Of a DNA stretch of 64,000 nt, positions 1 to 18,235 are shown in pieces; the first letter of the stretch is position 1, and the number at the start of each line of letters is the position of its first letter. Under the pieces are notes generated by a model. That model was not told the DNA's origin and did no database searches. It was given only the letters and a program-made list of their open reading frames with translations. The translations under genes were made by a program, and so were the position numbers. The stretch is from Nematostella vectensis (taxonomy: Eukaryota > Cnidaria > Anthozoa > Actiniaria > Edwardsiidae), in assembly GCF_932526225.1 (NCBI RefSeq), contig NC_064037.1, positions 10,026,203 to 10,090,202 on the forward strand, given 5' to 3'.

Positions 1-1125
1 AGAATGAATATTATTCAATAACAAGTAACTCTCCTTAAATCATTTGATAACTCTAAAGCCAAAAAAAGATAGATATCCAAAGTCTTCACCTGGATGATTC
101 TAATAAGTAAAAAGCTCTAGCGATTTCATAAGTTATAATCAAACGCGACTTCTTGCTTATGCTACATCTAACAAAGTTTTGTTTTGAAAACAAAAAGAAG
201 GAAAGCAGCTGAGTGTGCCTTCTTAAATGGATGGGACTAAAAAAGGGCAAAACGAAAAGCAGTTAGCGGTTCGATAATCTCTTTACACAAATGAGAGCTA
301 AAGCACTGACGCAAAGCGCTCTTTTAGATGTATGACAGAAAAGATTTCCATTTTAAAGATTTGACGCATCTACATTCGGTTCAAAATTTGTTGCTTCAGA
401 AGTAGCATCAAGCGGCAAAGCACGCAAAATAATGCACCCAAAATCCTAGTAAAGACGAACAGCTATACAAGCTTAATTTCTTAAATGCAAAGCCTGAACA
501 ATAAAACTAATACATATCGATTCAATCTAAATAACATGCAACCTAGTAATTTTATAAGAAATTTCTATCATCGACCGTCCATTTTTTGTAGAGCTGTCTT
601 TCGGTTTCTTTGCACGTAAGCGCCTTACCTCAAAGCCATGGCTATAGAACCTTTGAGTATACTACAACCAGGTACTTATATATCCAATGAGTCTTTCCTT
701 GTGTGAATTATCAAGGATTTCGACGTAGAATGGCGTCTTTTGGCAGCGGACACTTGCAAACACTTCGACCGAACATCTGCTGCTGTGATGTGATACCGCT
801 GACATCCAGTGCAGACGTCACAGGTAGAGGCTGTCTGGCTCGAAAAATACTGACTTTTTTTTTTCAGGGACCGCGAAGAGGGAGAAGCTGGTAGTGTTAT
901 AGCCATACCACTTTTTGGCTTGAGTCGGTATTTTTCAGGGCTCCAGATTTTTTGTAAGCCCTACAAATTTAAAATGGTCTCCGCGGTCCCTCGTATTTTG
1001 ATTATTCTTTCTAGCCTTTTTCTTTAGCAATACTTAAAAAAAACACACTCTGGAGGCCCTTAACACACTCGCTTTTCAGTTTATACATCTGAATAAACTC
1101 AACTAGGAATATTATACATTCGACA

Positions 1126-1265
1126 GGCTTGCCTGCGTAGCAAAACGTTAGGGAGGATAAGCGATTTGCCGCGGGCGAAATGTTGGGAAAATGAAATTGA
1201 GGTTTTTCGTTTCTCCTCACAAGGCTTGACCTTTTCTCCCTTTTCCCTTTGCTACGCAGGCTAGG
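1126..1265. repeat. short MITE-like inverted repeat
   Basis: About 15 bp at 1130-1144 (gcctgcgtagcaaa) recurs as its reverse complement at 1249-1263, enclosing about 105 bp. No open frame lies inside. This is the form expected of a non-autonomous DNA transposon remnant; no target-site duplication was identified. Confidence 0.5.
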
Positions 1266-1424
1266 TTTCAAAGAATAGGAAACACAACGCAGTCAAGGAG
1301 AAAGGCGATCGTTTATTCTTCCCCTGAGGACAGGGATGGACGGTATATTGGTATTTTTAGAGCATAGAGGAACAATGCACATTATGGGTACCCTGGAGCC
1401 AGGTTTCAAATAATGATAGCTTTT

Positions 1425-1643
1425 CGCGGACCTAGCCTCCTCCGCAGGCATCTCAAAGAGCAGTAAAAGAAAAAAAAGGGATTGTTTTTTTTTGTGGCAA
1501 AAAGTCGAAAGTAACAAACCGGAAGCGCTGCTCTACTTCTTCTTAGTCTCCCCCCTACGCAATTTCGCCACAGGTAACCATTCTTTCTCTCCTTTTCTTT
1601 GTGAGTTGCCTGCGGAGGACTGCGGAGGAGGCTATCGCGGACC
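1425..1643. repeat. MITE-like inverted repeat
   Basis: The left arm near 1425-1459 (cgcggacctagcctcctccg, then caggca) pairs with the right arm near 1597-1643. The right arm carries an extra internal 'tgcggaggac' duplication. The interior is T/A-rich and non-coding. Confidence 0.5.
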
Positions 1644-1992
1644 CGTTTTTTCGGCTGTGGGTGATTACGGGTTTTAACTGTGACAAATATTTTAAACAGG
1701 CATCCTATCAGCATCCCCTTGGAAATAAATAACCAACAAAAAGGAAAGTAGACTTGCCCCAAGCGTGCGATCTAATGGGCATTTTCCTCAGTAAGCGAAG
1801 CAAACCAAAATCGCTTTGTACCACAAAAGCTGAACGGACTTGAGAAAGTCTACAGGGAAAGTCAAGGCTAATAAAACCCCCTTATCTGATGTCTCTTAAA
1901 AAGATAATAAACCATGTAATGTAGATTTCGGGTAGTGTTAAGGCTAGGGCTAAGGCAGGATGAACGAAATTTGTTAATAAGCTTAAATAGCC

Positions 1993-2098
1993 CTTCCCTG
2001 CTAGCAGAGGCCTCTTTTCTCTGTATTCCGCTGGGCTGGTCCCCGCGAACTCCAGCCCAGCGAAATACAGAGAAAAGAGGCCTCTGATAGCAGGGAAA
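1993..2098. repeat. near-perfect foldback (~47-bp arms)
   Basis: Arms 1993-2039 and 2052-2098 are almost perfectly complementary, sharing the core agaggcctcttttctctgta, with a loop of only about 12 bp. As DNA or RNA it would form a very stable hairpin. It is either a MITE or a hairpin-forming transcript; no known miRNA was recognised. Confidence 0.8.
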
Positions 2099-3468
2099 AA
2101 TAGCCCGGCACACACATTGAATTCTACCGAGTCTTCATACGTAACCGGCTAACAGATCAGATGATGCGACGTAACTTGCCCGGGTTTCCAAGGAAATACG
2201 GAGAGAACGGCGCAAAGCAAGACACGTTTCAGCCAATTTAGGAAGGGTTTGCTGATTTTATTATCAGAATTGGGGACTTGCGCTGAGATCACGTGACTGT
2301 TTTGGAGGCAAACTACCGCGCGCTCAGCCTTTTAGGGCAAAATAACAGCAACTAAGGGGAACTTATTCAGCACTTACGAAAAAAAAAAAACGATCGCTTT
2401 TTTTGACTGGCGCAGTTTTTTTCTGATTCTTTTTGTTTGATCATTTATCAAGAAAATTTAGCCCAAAATTTTTTTTTTTGCCAAACGCGGTCACTTCCTT
2501 ATAAGGAAACTAATATATTCCTTATTTGGAAAAACTGCATGATTCTTGTCATTTTTAAGGTTGCCGTACGGTGCTTTGTAAACTTTATGACTTCTAATAC
2601 CAAAAGAAAAACAGTGACTGTGACCATCTTTAGTCAATGGAGAAAGTCTCTAAGAATCTAAGATTCCTCGGCACCAGACCCCCAAAACGACAACGTTTTC
2701 TTAATATTGGTGGGTGAGTTGGAAGAGGGAGGAGGCAAGTGATTACATTAAATTGGTGCATCAGACTTTAGCAGCCGCTGTTCCTGAGGCTAAAGCAATG
2801 TTATGGCGAGTTTTGGTAAGCCTAATATCGTTTATTGTATTGAAATCTCAATACAAAGAAGGTACCTCCTGAATTTGCCACCACTCAAACTATTGTAATA
2901 CAAAACAAGGCCCAGAAATGAAACTTTGATTAGGCCCTAACTATGCTAAAACCACAGTAAATCATCCCTTGCTATCCATTTTTGTTTGTTTTCTATTATT
3001 CCCATTAAATATAGCCTGACATCAGGGTGCTCTTACAGTAATAATGCAAGGACTTAGACAAAAGAGTTCAGTGTTCAATACAGTTGATACAGGTATCGGG
3101 CTAAAGTAACTATACACACTTTTTAAGTATTTAGCTTAGTCGTACCACCTGTCTAAATCTCAATTTCAATATTGTACTAAACATTTTTAAGTAGTCCTAT
3201 ATTTAGAAGACACTTTAACCATACAAGTCAGAATGGGAATAATGTCTTGGCTCGTACCGGAGGCAAGAGTTTCAAACTCAATATTGGTACAGATTGTAAC
3301 ATCGAAGGTTTGGTGTTGCATCTGCGCGCATGGTAGACCTCGATCAAAGAGATCTGTTGTAACATAATCCACTGGGTAGTACTGGTAATGCCGCTACAGC
3401 ATTGCTTTATAGGTTTATAGTATTATGCAAGTTGAATAAGAGTTCTCCATTCTTCGGCAAGGTGTGTG

Positions 3469-10386
<6,918 letters not shown>

Positions 10387-11444
10387 GTTTATCGTCTTTG
10401 TCGTATGTTTGTATCTTATAGTTCACCATGAAAGTATAACTTCGATCCTAGACTCCTCATTGCCACCTCACGTTTGGAGGGGACAGTGCATTTGGGACTG
10501 AAATTCAACTTGCGTTGGCTTCGAAGAACCCTGACAATCTACGAGGAAAGGGGGAATTTAGAAAATCTAATGGACGTTGACAGTCTTGCATTTCCCGATA
10601 TAAAGACTCGGCGGATTGAAAGGCAGTGGAAATTTGTGAAATATAATAAGGATTGATTAAACAGGATGAGTACTGAATGTACGATTTGTTCACTGGGTGA
10701 AATACAAGGCGAGTTGAGATAAAGTAGTGTCCACCGCAAGAAACCTTTCTGGTGTGAAGGTTGTCAACAGCCGGTCATGATTACGGTATGAACGATCCAT
10801 ACACTTGTGATTTTCCACGGGTGAGAATTTTTCGTATTTGATCTGTGGAGCAGTGAAATTATTACGCATATTTCGGAAAACGAGAGAGCAACCCACCCAA
10901 CATTTGACTTCGACATCGCGACTAGCTATACACATCATCTGCCGAAACCTTTTAATTTCCACCTTTGTAAAGCGACAAAATCATACGAAAAAAGATACAT
11001 TACCTCGTAAACTAACAAGTGATTCTCCTCATCAAATATTGTCCGTTTATGGTGAGTGGAAGGGGAAAGAAATGGCAGAATAGTACCGGCTTGTGAGCCT
11101 CGTTCAAACCTCAAACACCGCTCTGTTTCAACCACTTGGAAAAACGGTAACCCCAGCATGCGTTGCGAAACGACTCGCGCATGCGTACATCAACATTCCT
11201 CGCCCTTCGTGGATGGAACCAAATTATAGTCACTCTTATGAACCCCATGAACAAATGATCCTCATGCTTATTTTTGAAAATAATATCGAAATCTCGTTTT
11301 CTAGAGTTAGTATAGCCTTTTGTTTCATCAAGCTGAACTCTAAATTACTTTTAGGATACATTTCTAAAGTGAAATAAAAAAAGCTCCGATTAACGCTAAT
11401 GGCCCTATTAGTCCGCACAGCATTGTGGGTCAACAAAATCCAAG
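10387..11444. other. divergent intergenic region, LIS1 / CHCH gene
   Basis: About 1.06 kb separates the LIS1 start codon (leftward) from the start codon of the small CHCH gene (rightward). It should contain both 5' UTRs and promoters, possibly a shared bidirectional promoter. I could not identify a convincing TATA box or other named element. Open frames here are short and unrecognisable. Confidence 0.4.
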
Positions 11445-11686
11445 ATGTCTGACCGATCGAGAGGAAGTGAGCAACAAAATGGTACAAATAATGAAGTTGC
11501 CTCTCCTTGTGATTATCAGCCGTTAAAAGAATGCCTCGAGAGGAACAACGGGGACAGATCAAAGTGCATGGAGGAATTTCAACAATTTCAGCGATCATGC
11601 GCCGAAAAGAAAAGGTGACTTTATTCATGATCGAAACAAAACTTAAGCTTACGTAACCCGTCCAACTTTTCCACAGCGATCTTTGA
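11445..11686 (+). CDS. small CHCH-type four-cysteine protein
   Basis: An ATG at 11445 opens a 57-codon frame reading through to TGA at 11616-11618. A GT donor at 11615 and a good pyrimidine-tract acceptor at 11675-11676 would instead remove 62 nt and end at TGA 11684-11686, changing only the last residues (about 59 aa). The four cysteines lie in two predicted helices, C-x7-C (CDYQPLKEC) and C-x10-C (CMEEFQQFQRSC). This resembles Cox19-like/CHCH proteins, which are imported into the mitochondrial intermembrane space and oxidised by Mia40. The spacing is not the canonical C-x9-C, and I cannot assign an orthologue. The divergent arrangement with LIS1 may be incidental. Confidence 0.6.
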
Positions 11687-11892
11687 AAACAAATCTTCAA
11701 GGTGGATGTTTTCCCTGATTTTATAAGAGGAGGGCTGCCTTCTATTTTATCATTGGGTGGTTCATCTATTTGGACATGCACTGGAATGATGCCATGCATG
11801 TTCTCTGAAAATTCTGTCCTGTATGGTGGCCGATCGCTGTCGTTCGATTTCTTTATTTTCTTGGAGGAAAAATCACATTTTTTTTTCATTCA

Positions 11893-12645
11893 AAAGCGAA
11901 ATAAATTGTAAAACCATAACAATTTCAAAGCGAAATCAAAGTTAAAACCAAAATGAGTTGTATCCCATGGTGCACATCGGCCCTAAGCATAATAAAAAGC
12001 GGGGAGTACAGACTATATTCTTCTAAACACTTTTTCGAGAGACCCCTTTCTTAGGGATCTGTCCTATTGGGCCTTGTTTTTGTCCCTAGAGAAACATCTT
12101 CGGGCGGTCTTTAACCGACTTGCCGATTGTGCCTGTTGACAGACACAATCCACTTCATAATCTGAGCCCCGCGCCACCAGAAGCGCAAGTCAGCTAACTT
12201 CCCTTACACAAAAAACACGTGTGAGGGGTTTTCATTGTCATGCTCCCTTGCAATGTTTCTCTAAGGACAAAAACAAGGCCCAATAGGACAGATCCCTAAG
12301 AAAGGGGTCTCTCGAATGAGTGTTTAGAAGAATATAGTCTGTACTCCTCGCTTTTTATTATGCTAAGGGCCGATGTGCACCATGGGATACAATGGCAGAG
12401 ATAGGCCGACAAGATTTTACAATCATTTACCGTAGCTTTTAATGTTGATTTTGTTTTCAAATTGTTTTTGTTTTACAATCTAGTTTGCTTTTAATTTTGA
12501 TTTCGCTTTTAAATTGTTTTTGTTTACAATTAAGTTTGCTTATAGATTTGATTTCGATTTCAGAATACTTTGTTTAACAATTAATTTTGGTTTTAACTTT
12601 GATTTCGCTTTGAAATTGTTTTAGTTTTACAATTTAGTTTGCAAC
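11893..12645. mobile_element. nested large foldback element
   Basis: There are two concentric inverted repeats. The inner arms 11958-12096 and 12253-12392 are about 140 bp each and nearly identical, with outer end ttgtatcccatggtgcacat. Outside them, 11893-11954 pairs with 12584-12645 (ttttggttttaactttgatt and onward). The right flank 12420-12660 also contains several imperfect tandem copies of a T-rich 'gatttcgctttcaaattg' unit. This suggests one foldback transposon inserted inside another palindromic repeat. No transposase frame is present. Confidence 0.8.
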
Positions 12646-12847
12646 TTCGATTTCGCTTTCAAATTATGGCCAGGAACAACAACAGGAATAATACAGTTCA
12701 GATAAAAGGAAAGTATAGTGCTGCCTCTGCAATCACCTTTGCAACTGTGCTGATTACCTTTTTAGAAGGAAAAAAGGAACTTTAGCCTACCTCTAAATTT
12801 TTTATTGTCCCCTTAAATATCTATCAGAGACTTATATTATCACATTG

Positions 12848-13844
12848 ACCCCTCAACCGGCCTGTACCGGCTTTGGGAAGTACCCACAACCCAAAAAATT
12901 CATAAATGCAAAATAAACACAACAAGATGAAGATACTCAGGCATCAGTCTAAGGGATAAATGGTCTTGCAGATATGCATCCAACCAAGGTGTTGGCATCT
13001 ACTCTTAAGCCAAATAATAGCACAGGTTCTTTGACAAATCTCAAATCGAGCAAGGAGAGAAAAGCAGAATCACCCCTCTCAATAAAACGCTCAAAATACC
13101 ACACAAGGGAGAGAGATCAGCAAACACAGCTCAAGACACAAATAGATACCTTTATTCTGATCCTCCAGGTTCATTTCCATGGCCTCAAAACACAATGTCC
13201 ACTCCTTGAAGGCTTGTAAAACCACGGAGATGTCTTTATGTATCGCAAAGCATTCTGGGAGATCCAGGGGAAAATTCACGAGGGGAGGGCCAGTCAGCAC
13301 TCCTCTCCCCAAAGTCAGATGGCTTTTTATAAGTCTTTTCACCCCGAAGCCAAACAAATCATTTCCAGGTCATACAGACCCAGAATAGCAATGTAAACAA
13401 TTTTGGAATCAATTTGGTTTCAGAAAAGACAGCATTTAGGAGAGCTGTGGTGATTCATTAGAAAATTATTTTATCATCCAGGCAAAGCCAAACAAGAAAA
13501 AATCATCATGAATCCACCTTTGCTTGTAAATATCCATAAGCAAAGCACTCAATTATGCCCCAAAAGACTTCATGATGTCCTGAGACACTCTCCTAATATG
13601 CTCATAGCTGTATTTTTGATGAAAAATACAAGCAACCATCAACTTGTGCTGGCTTCAGCACAATGACGAGGGATTAAAAGTGGGGACCGCAAAGCACTGT
13701 TGGAAAGCTTGGATACCGCTGACTAGGTGCAGCTGTGTTTGACTTTGACGGGCTGTATAAAACTCAGAATAAGGGGGGAGGTATCTGTTCTCAGTCTGTT
13801 TTTTGTAAATTCAGCTCAAAAAAAGCCAGGAGTCAATGGGTTAA
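12848..13844. repeat. ~1 kb dispersed repeat, copy 1
   Basis: This stretch is highly similar, in the same orientation, to 58495-59478. Shared landmarks are ggcctgtaccggctttggga at the start and aggagtcaatgggttaa at the end. Short frames are conserved between copies only because the DNA is. I see no clear terminal inverted repeats, poly-A tail or transposase, so its class is unknown. Confidence 0.85.
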
Positions 13845-14395
13845 GACAATCTTTTAATTTTATGGCCACTAAAAACAACAAACACTCCAGTAATATGTTG
13901 GAAAAGTGGCTACCTTACAGGGGTGGTTTAATTATAACTAAAACTGCTTATCCAGTCCTTTTATAGAGAGCTATTTGCCAAAGACACAACAGCATAAGTA
14001 GAGGTGCAGCATCTTGCTTTTGATAGATTTGATATTGCTGAATAAGTCCAAATAGATGAACCACCCAATGATGAAGTAAAAATAATATTACTTTGAATTT
14101 GAAGCCAGTTTTTCTGTGCGCGAGCTGAAATGCACTGGAATGATGCCATGAATGTTGTTGAGATGTTTTTTTTGGTCTTTTGGGTAGGATTAGAAATAAT
14201 TTTATAAATAAATAAAACATTCTTTTTGTGCCTTCATTGAGATTTAAAAACCTTGGTGTTTGTTTGGGGTCTGCGGTCTCATGCTACACTGATCTGCTCT
14301 AAAATTATCCCAAACAAAAACACCTTGTTTTTCAAAACTTATTCTCAAACTCATTAATTATTCATGCATGCATTAGCCAATGAGTGGAGAGGAAA

Positions 14396-14530
14396 TGGGT
14401 CACATGCATGGGTCTTGATACCCAATGAAAACCCAGATGAACATCACTAGTGATTTGGATATGTGATCCAAACCACTAGTGATGTTTATCTGGGTTCTAA
14501 TTGGATATCAAGATCCATGCATAGGACCCA
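14396..14530. repeat. 135-bp palindromic foldback
   Basis: The arms pair almost end to end. The left arm begins gggtcacatgcatgggtctt and the right arm ends ggatcttgat...ggaccc; the arms meet around accactagtgatg near 14480. There is almost no spacer, so this is a MITE-like palindrome. Confidence 0.85.
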
Positions 14531-14883
14531 TATAGAACAATAACATCGATGACAACTTTATTTATCATAATTTTAATCACACAATTGGGCGATTGGTTAA
14601 ATCAAGAAAACCAGACGGCCTCGTGCTTTCATCTCTCTCGGTGTTTGGAATCCCTGATGAAACACTTGCACTCATTTTTCATATATTACATGAAGACATG
14701 CAAAGAATATTTTATTTCTTAAATATTCTATTACCCTTTCCAACCCAATAAATTTCAAAGACATCGTCTTTGTTTGATAAAGACAATTTAGGGGCTGCGT
14801 TTGGTGTGCCCTTTGCCTTGGCTCTTTTTGAAAAATTCCAGGCATGTATAGAGGATTTGCAAAAGGGGATGGAAGAAGTTACC

Positions 14884-15100
14884 CAGGCGCGTACCCAGGA
14901 TTGGCCGAGGGGGGGGGGGGGTGCGCAGTCATAGGAATCATATAAAAAAAAAGCATAATATTTGAAGATAAGAAATGACTTTTTGGCCACCAAGGGGGGG
15001 GGAGGGGCTGTGCACCTCCTGTGTACGCCTTATACCCAATGTTTTTGTGACCAAGGGGGTTGCAGACACACTCTGCACACCCCCCTAGGTACATGCCTGT
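14884..15100. mobile_element. MITE family B copy 1
   Basis: The left end caggcgcgtacccaggattg pairs with the right end (reverse complement caggcatgtacctag). The interior is G/C-tract rich with a poly-G run near 14910. Related ends recur at 24270-24571 and 25342-25512. Confidence 0.7.
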
Positions 15101-15833
15101 ATCCCAAGACTAAATGGCATGAACTTTACTACCTGCACAACCTATTAACAAAAACTGTTATCAATTTTTAAGGCTAGATTTTCATTGAGTTATATGCATT
15201 TTTTTACCTTAGAAAATTACAAGGCAAAGAGACCACATCGGATTGTGGATGTGAATAATGTGAGTGGATAATCTGGATAATGGGGAAAGCTTTGCAAATG
15301 GGTTAAACTTTTGTTAAGAAAACACAGAGGAAACAGAATACAACGGCCCTTGGAAATATGGACAGTATGAGTTACAATGAAAACAAAGACATATTAGAGT
15401 GAAGTGACTCTCATTAACAGCACCAACTAAAGTGTTAGTACATATTAAGATGCAGTCAATTTTATGAGCAGCACAGCGTAATTGATAGATCATATAGAGG
15501 TGCTACAGAATCATAAGATATACAGGGACAACACATTGAAACAATTAAAGTAAAAGAAAGATGTTTATTGTTAACATACTATATGGCAAATTGAGAGTTC
15601 AGAAAGTGACACTGCATTAATTATTTTCCGTTTTTTTCATCTCCAGAAAGTGAAACAATAATGCTAATATGATAAACCAATAGCAAAGTTTAAATATTGA
15701 TGTGATGTCAATGCTATTCATATATTTTTCTGGATCATTTATTTCCTGTTGAAGTCTCTGAAGCTATAGTACAAGCTACCTTTTAGCAGGATTGTCTACA
15801 AGCAATGTGACATATCGGAGACCTTAACTTTCC
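15101..15833. other. intergenic DNA before the Mab-21-like gene
   Basis: This is AT-rich DNA with no supported exon. It probably contains the promoter and 5' UTR of the Mab-21-like gene: a good pyrimidine-rich 3' splice site ends at about 15900, just before its preferred ATG, implying an upstream non-coding exon somewhere here. Confidence 0.4.
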
Positions 15834-15905
15834 ATGTACTCATCTTTTTATACTCTTTATGCAACAGTTCTTTTTTATTATTCACATTTGTCGTTCACCA
15901 GCCAA

Positions 15906-18010
15906 ATGGAAATCGATTTGGCAACAGGATTATACTGGAAAGATATCTCCTCGCTTCTGAATGATGCCTTTTCAGAACTCAAAAAGGACTTTTCTGATGT
16001 ATACGAGAAACTACAGCTGGCGGCTAACCTCCTAGCACAATGTGAAAATTTCAGGCTAGTTTTTTCTGGAAGTGTCGCTGAAGGAACTTCATTAGCTCCA
16101 TCATCTCGAGGCGGTGTTTTAGAGCTTGACATCATGGTGACAAGTTGCCATACATTGTCCCCGGAGGAACAGCTTGAAGTTTTTGAAGACATTCCGGACC
16201 ATCCAGGTTTCCTAAGAATTCGTTTTACTCGTGAGGGGCTAAAGAAAAGATTGAGACACCCTTGGTTGTTTCGCACAATGAGTGAATCCGACGAGGAAGG
16301 CAAGAAAACTTTGTTCTATTTATCCAATAGACAAACCCCTTTCATATTCGCCTTTCACTCATTACTTTCTGAAATTCTTAGAGACCCCTCCAAGCCCTTT
16401 GTTTTACCACTCAAAAGTTTTTACGATTCCCTTTTGTCTTCTGGATTAAAAGAGCATTTTTCGGGCGTTCTTAAGTATTGTGGTGGTGCGGCTGTAACTT
16501 TAGAGGGCGACGTTAAATTTCCTGGCTCTTCCGATATAGATGACTTCATAGTGGACTTTTTCAAGGGTTCTTTTAGTAAAATTATCCGTAAGGTTTTAGC
16601 TCCAACTGATGCAATGCTTCCTGGACATTCCAGACTGCCTGTTGCGTCCGATGCTCTGATATACAGGAAATTTTCAACCGACCTCGTTGCCGCGATGTAT
16701 TGCAGGGGATGGCCATCCATTGCCGATGGATTTTTCCACCGAGAACGACGATGGCCAACACCCTCTATTCTTGACCAGATTCGAAATGATGGTTTTTTTA
16801 TTGTCAATAAGTCGCCCTTCAAAAATCCCACGGGTTTAGAATGGCGTCTTTCATTCTCCAATGCAGAGAAAACTCTTTTTGCACATATGACTGAATTGAT
16901 GCGGCATTGCTTTTGTGTTTTCAAGGGTATTTATTACCAAGAACTTACAACCCCAAACGTTTTAAGCTCCTACTACTTAAAAACAATCTTCCTTTGGAAA
17001 TGTGAAAGAATGCCAATGGATGTCTGGGTCGAGCGTAACGTTGCGCAAGTCATCATGGGATTGCTGGACGATTTGCTGCATTGTCTTGTGAACAAACATT
17101 GCCCGCATTACTTTATGCCAACGTGTAACCTGTTGGAGAATGCGCACGGGGACTTTCTATTGCACCTTGCTAGGACAGTTCTACAAATCAGAAGGGATCC
17201 TAAAAGGTAGAGATAAGCATAAAATTAGGAACAAATCTGATACCTTTTTAGTCGACGGACGGCGACTAGAAGTAAAGGGCTTGACCACGGGCTATAGGAC
17301 AGTTTTTCTCCAAAGTGCCTTGGTTCCGCTTCTCCAACGAGCTTTGTGCATACGCGCTTACTACCTTTCAAACGACGCGCTATGTAACCGCCGCCTGGCA
17401 AATGAGTAACGCGACCTACAGCGGCGCGTTTTTTCCGTTAGGAAAACAAATCAAATACATCCAGTTTTAGTAGGAATGAGAAGTCTATTCGGCACTGACA
17501 AGCATTAGACATCACTATGGAATAAAAATGGTCCTATAGCCCGTGGTTTGACTCTATAGCGCCGCTAGCAGATTTCTTTTGTAAGAGACTGCCACGCAGA
17601 TACTCCCTTTTTTTATTGGGTTGGAGCAAAAAACTTTACAGAAAAGCAAAGCGTTAAACTTCCGGTTGTCGTCCGTCGTTTAGAAACGTGCCGTGTTTGA
17701 CTTAATGACTTAATTCCATATCATCTATACAGGTGCGTAGCCGGGGGGGGGGGGGGGGGTTTGGGGGAGGGCAGGGGAAGGGGGGCTAAGTACCCCCTTT
17801 TCCCCTCAGCAAATTCAAGGTTCCCGCGCCTGGGTATAAACTCTGCAAAGGCAGGTCTGAAAGGGGTGGATGTTAGGGAGCTATACATGATGTTACTTTC
17901 TCTTTTATTTTCCCAGGTTTTTTAATCGAAGTCGGAGAGATGCCCTTCTCAATCCATATGTCAGGGATCATAACAAATATAAGGACGAAGCAGCCAGTTC
18001 CGCCTCGTGA
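15906..18010 (+). CDS. Mab-21/cGAS-like nucleotidyltransferase (cGLR candidate)
   Basis: There are two coding exons, 15906-17206 and 17917-18010. The frame stays open across the junction, giving 464 aa. Without splicing the frame stops at 17208-17210. An upstream in-frame ATG at 15834 would add 24 hydrophobic residues. I prefer 15906 because a strong 3' splice site (ttcaccag) immediately precedes it. Nucleotidyltransferase features: the GS motif FSGSVAEGTS (G55-S56), acidic pair LELD (E73, D75) and a third acid in FSTDLVAAM (D259), matching the metal-binding triad of cGAS. Mab-21 hallmarks follow: GWPSIADGFFHRERRWP (about 268-284) and GLEWRLSFSNAEKT (about 310-323). The C-terminus from exon 2 is basic then acidic. 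With an intact triad it may make a cyclic dinucleotide after sensing nucleic acid, as animal cGLRs do. That activity is inference, and many Mab-21 proteins are inactive. Confidence 0.9.
17243..17686. mobile_element. MITE-like element in the Mab-21-like gene intron
   Basis: The arms include cgacggacggcgac near 17253 pairing with gtcgtccgtcg near 17668. An inner pair is ttgaccacgggctataggac (17281-17300) against gtcctatagcccgtggtttg (17531-17550). Part of the right half is also seen near 55790-55912. It occupies most of the intron. Confidence 0.7.
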
Positions 18011-18050
18011 GAGCAGGGGACCAAATTGTAATATGATTAACTTCTGTCGT

Positions 18051-18235
18051 ATGGGTGCCCTAGTGTGTTAGCGCGTCGGCATCTCGCCACTCTGGCCCAG
18101 GTTTGAATCCTGCTCTGGGGCCGGTTCCTAGACGGCAGGTTAGCGCTAACCCAGGGCTAAATACGGCTATCTTGACATTTCATTGAATAAAAAGGTCATT
18201 CATCCCTGGGTTAGCGCTAACCTGCTTTCTAAGAA
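18051..18235. mobile_element. tRNA-like SINE fragment with inverted repeat
   Basis: 18055-18110 has a pol III-like layout, ending in a B-box-like ggtttgaatcc at 18100-18110. It is followed by an inverted repeat (ggcaggttagcgctaaccca near 18133, reverse complement near 18205-18224). It does not fold as a complete tRNA, so I call it a tRNA-derived SINE or composite element. Confidence 0.55.

Larger units (their letters stand above)
1..3468. other. gene-free flank with foldbacks
   Basis: I found no credible coding exon on either strand in this 3.4 kb. The open frames are short, low in complexity and resemble nothing I know. It contains the three inverted-repeat elements listed separately (about 1126-1265, 1425-1643 and 1993-2098) and A/T homopolymers. 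The part next to 3468 probably carries the LIS1 3' untranslated region, because LIS1 is read leftward and stops at 3469. Confidence 0.5.

Noticed and set aside
11236-11889. 217-aa minus-strand open frame
   Set aside because: It overlaps the CHCH gene antisense and its later part looks random. Only the first ~60 residues seem coding-like, and these are reported as a finding rather than a gene.
15878-16924. Minus-strand frames of 141 and 167 aa
   Set aside because: Antisense shadows of the Mab-21-like exon.
18051-18125. Possible tRNA gene
   Set aside because: B-box-like sequence is present but no complete cloverleaf or acceptor stem; fits a SINE better.
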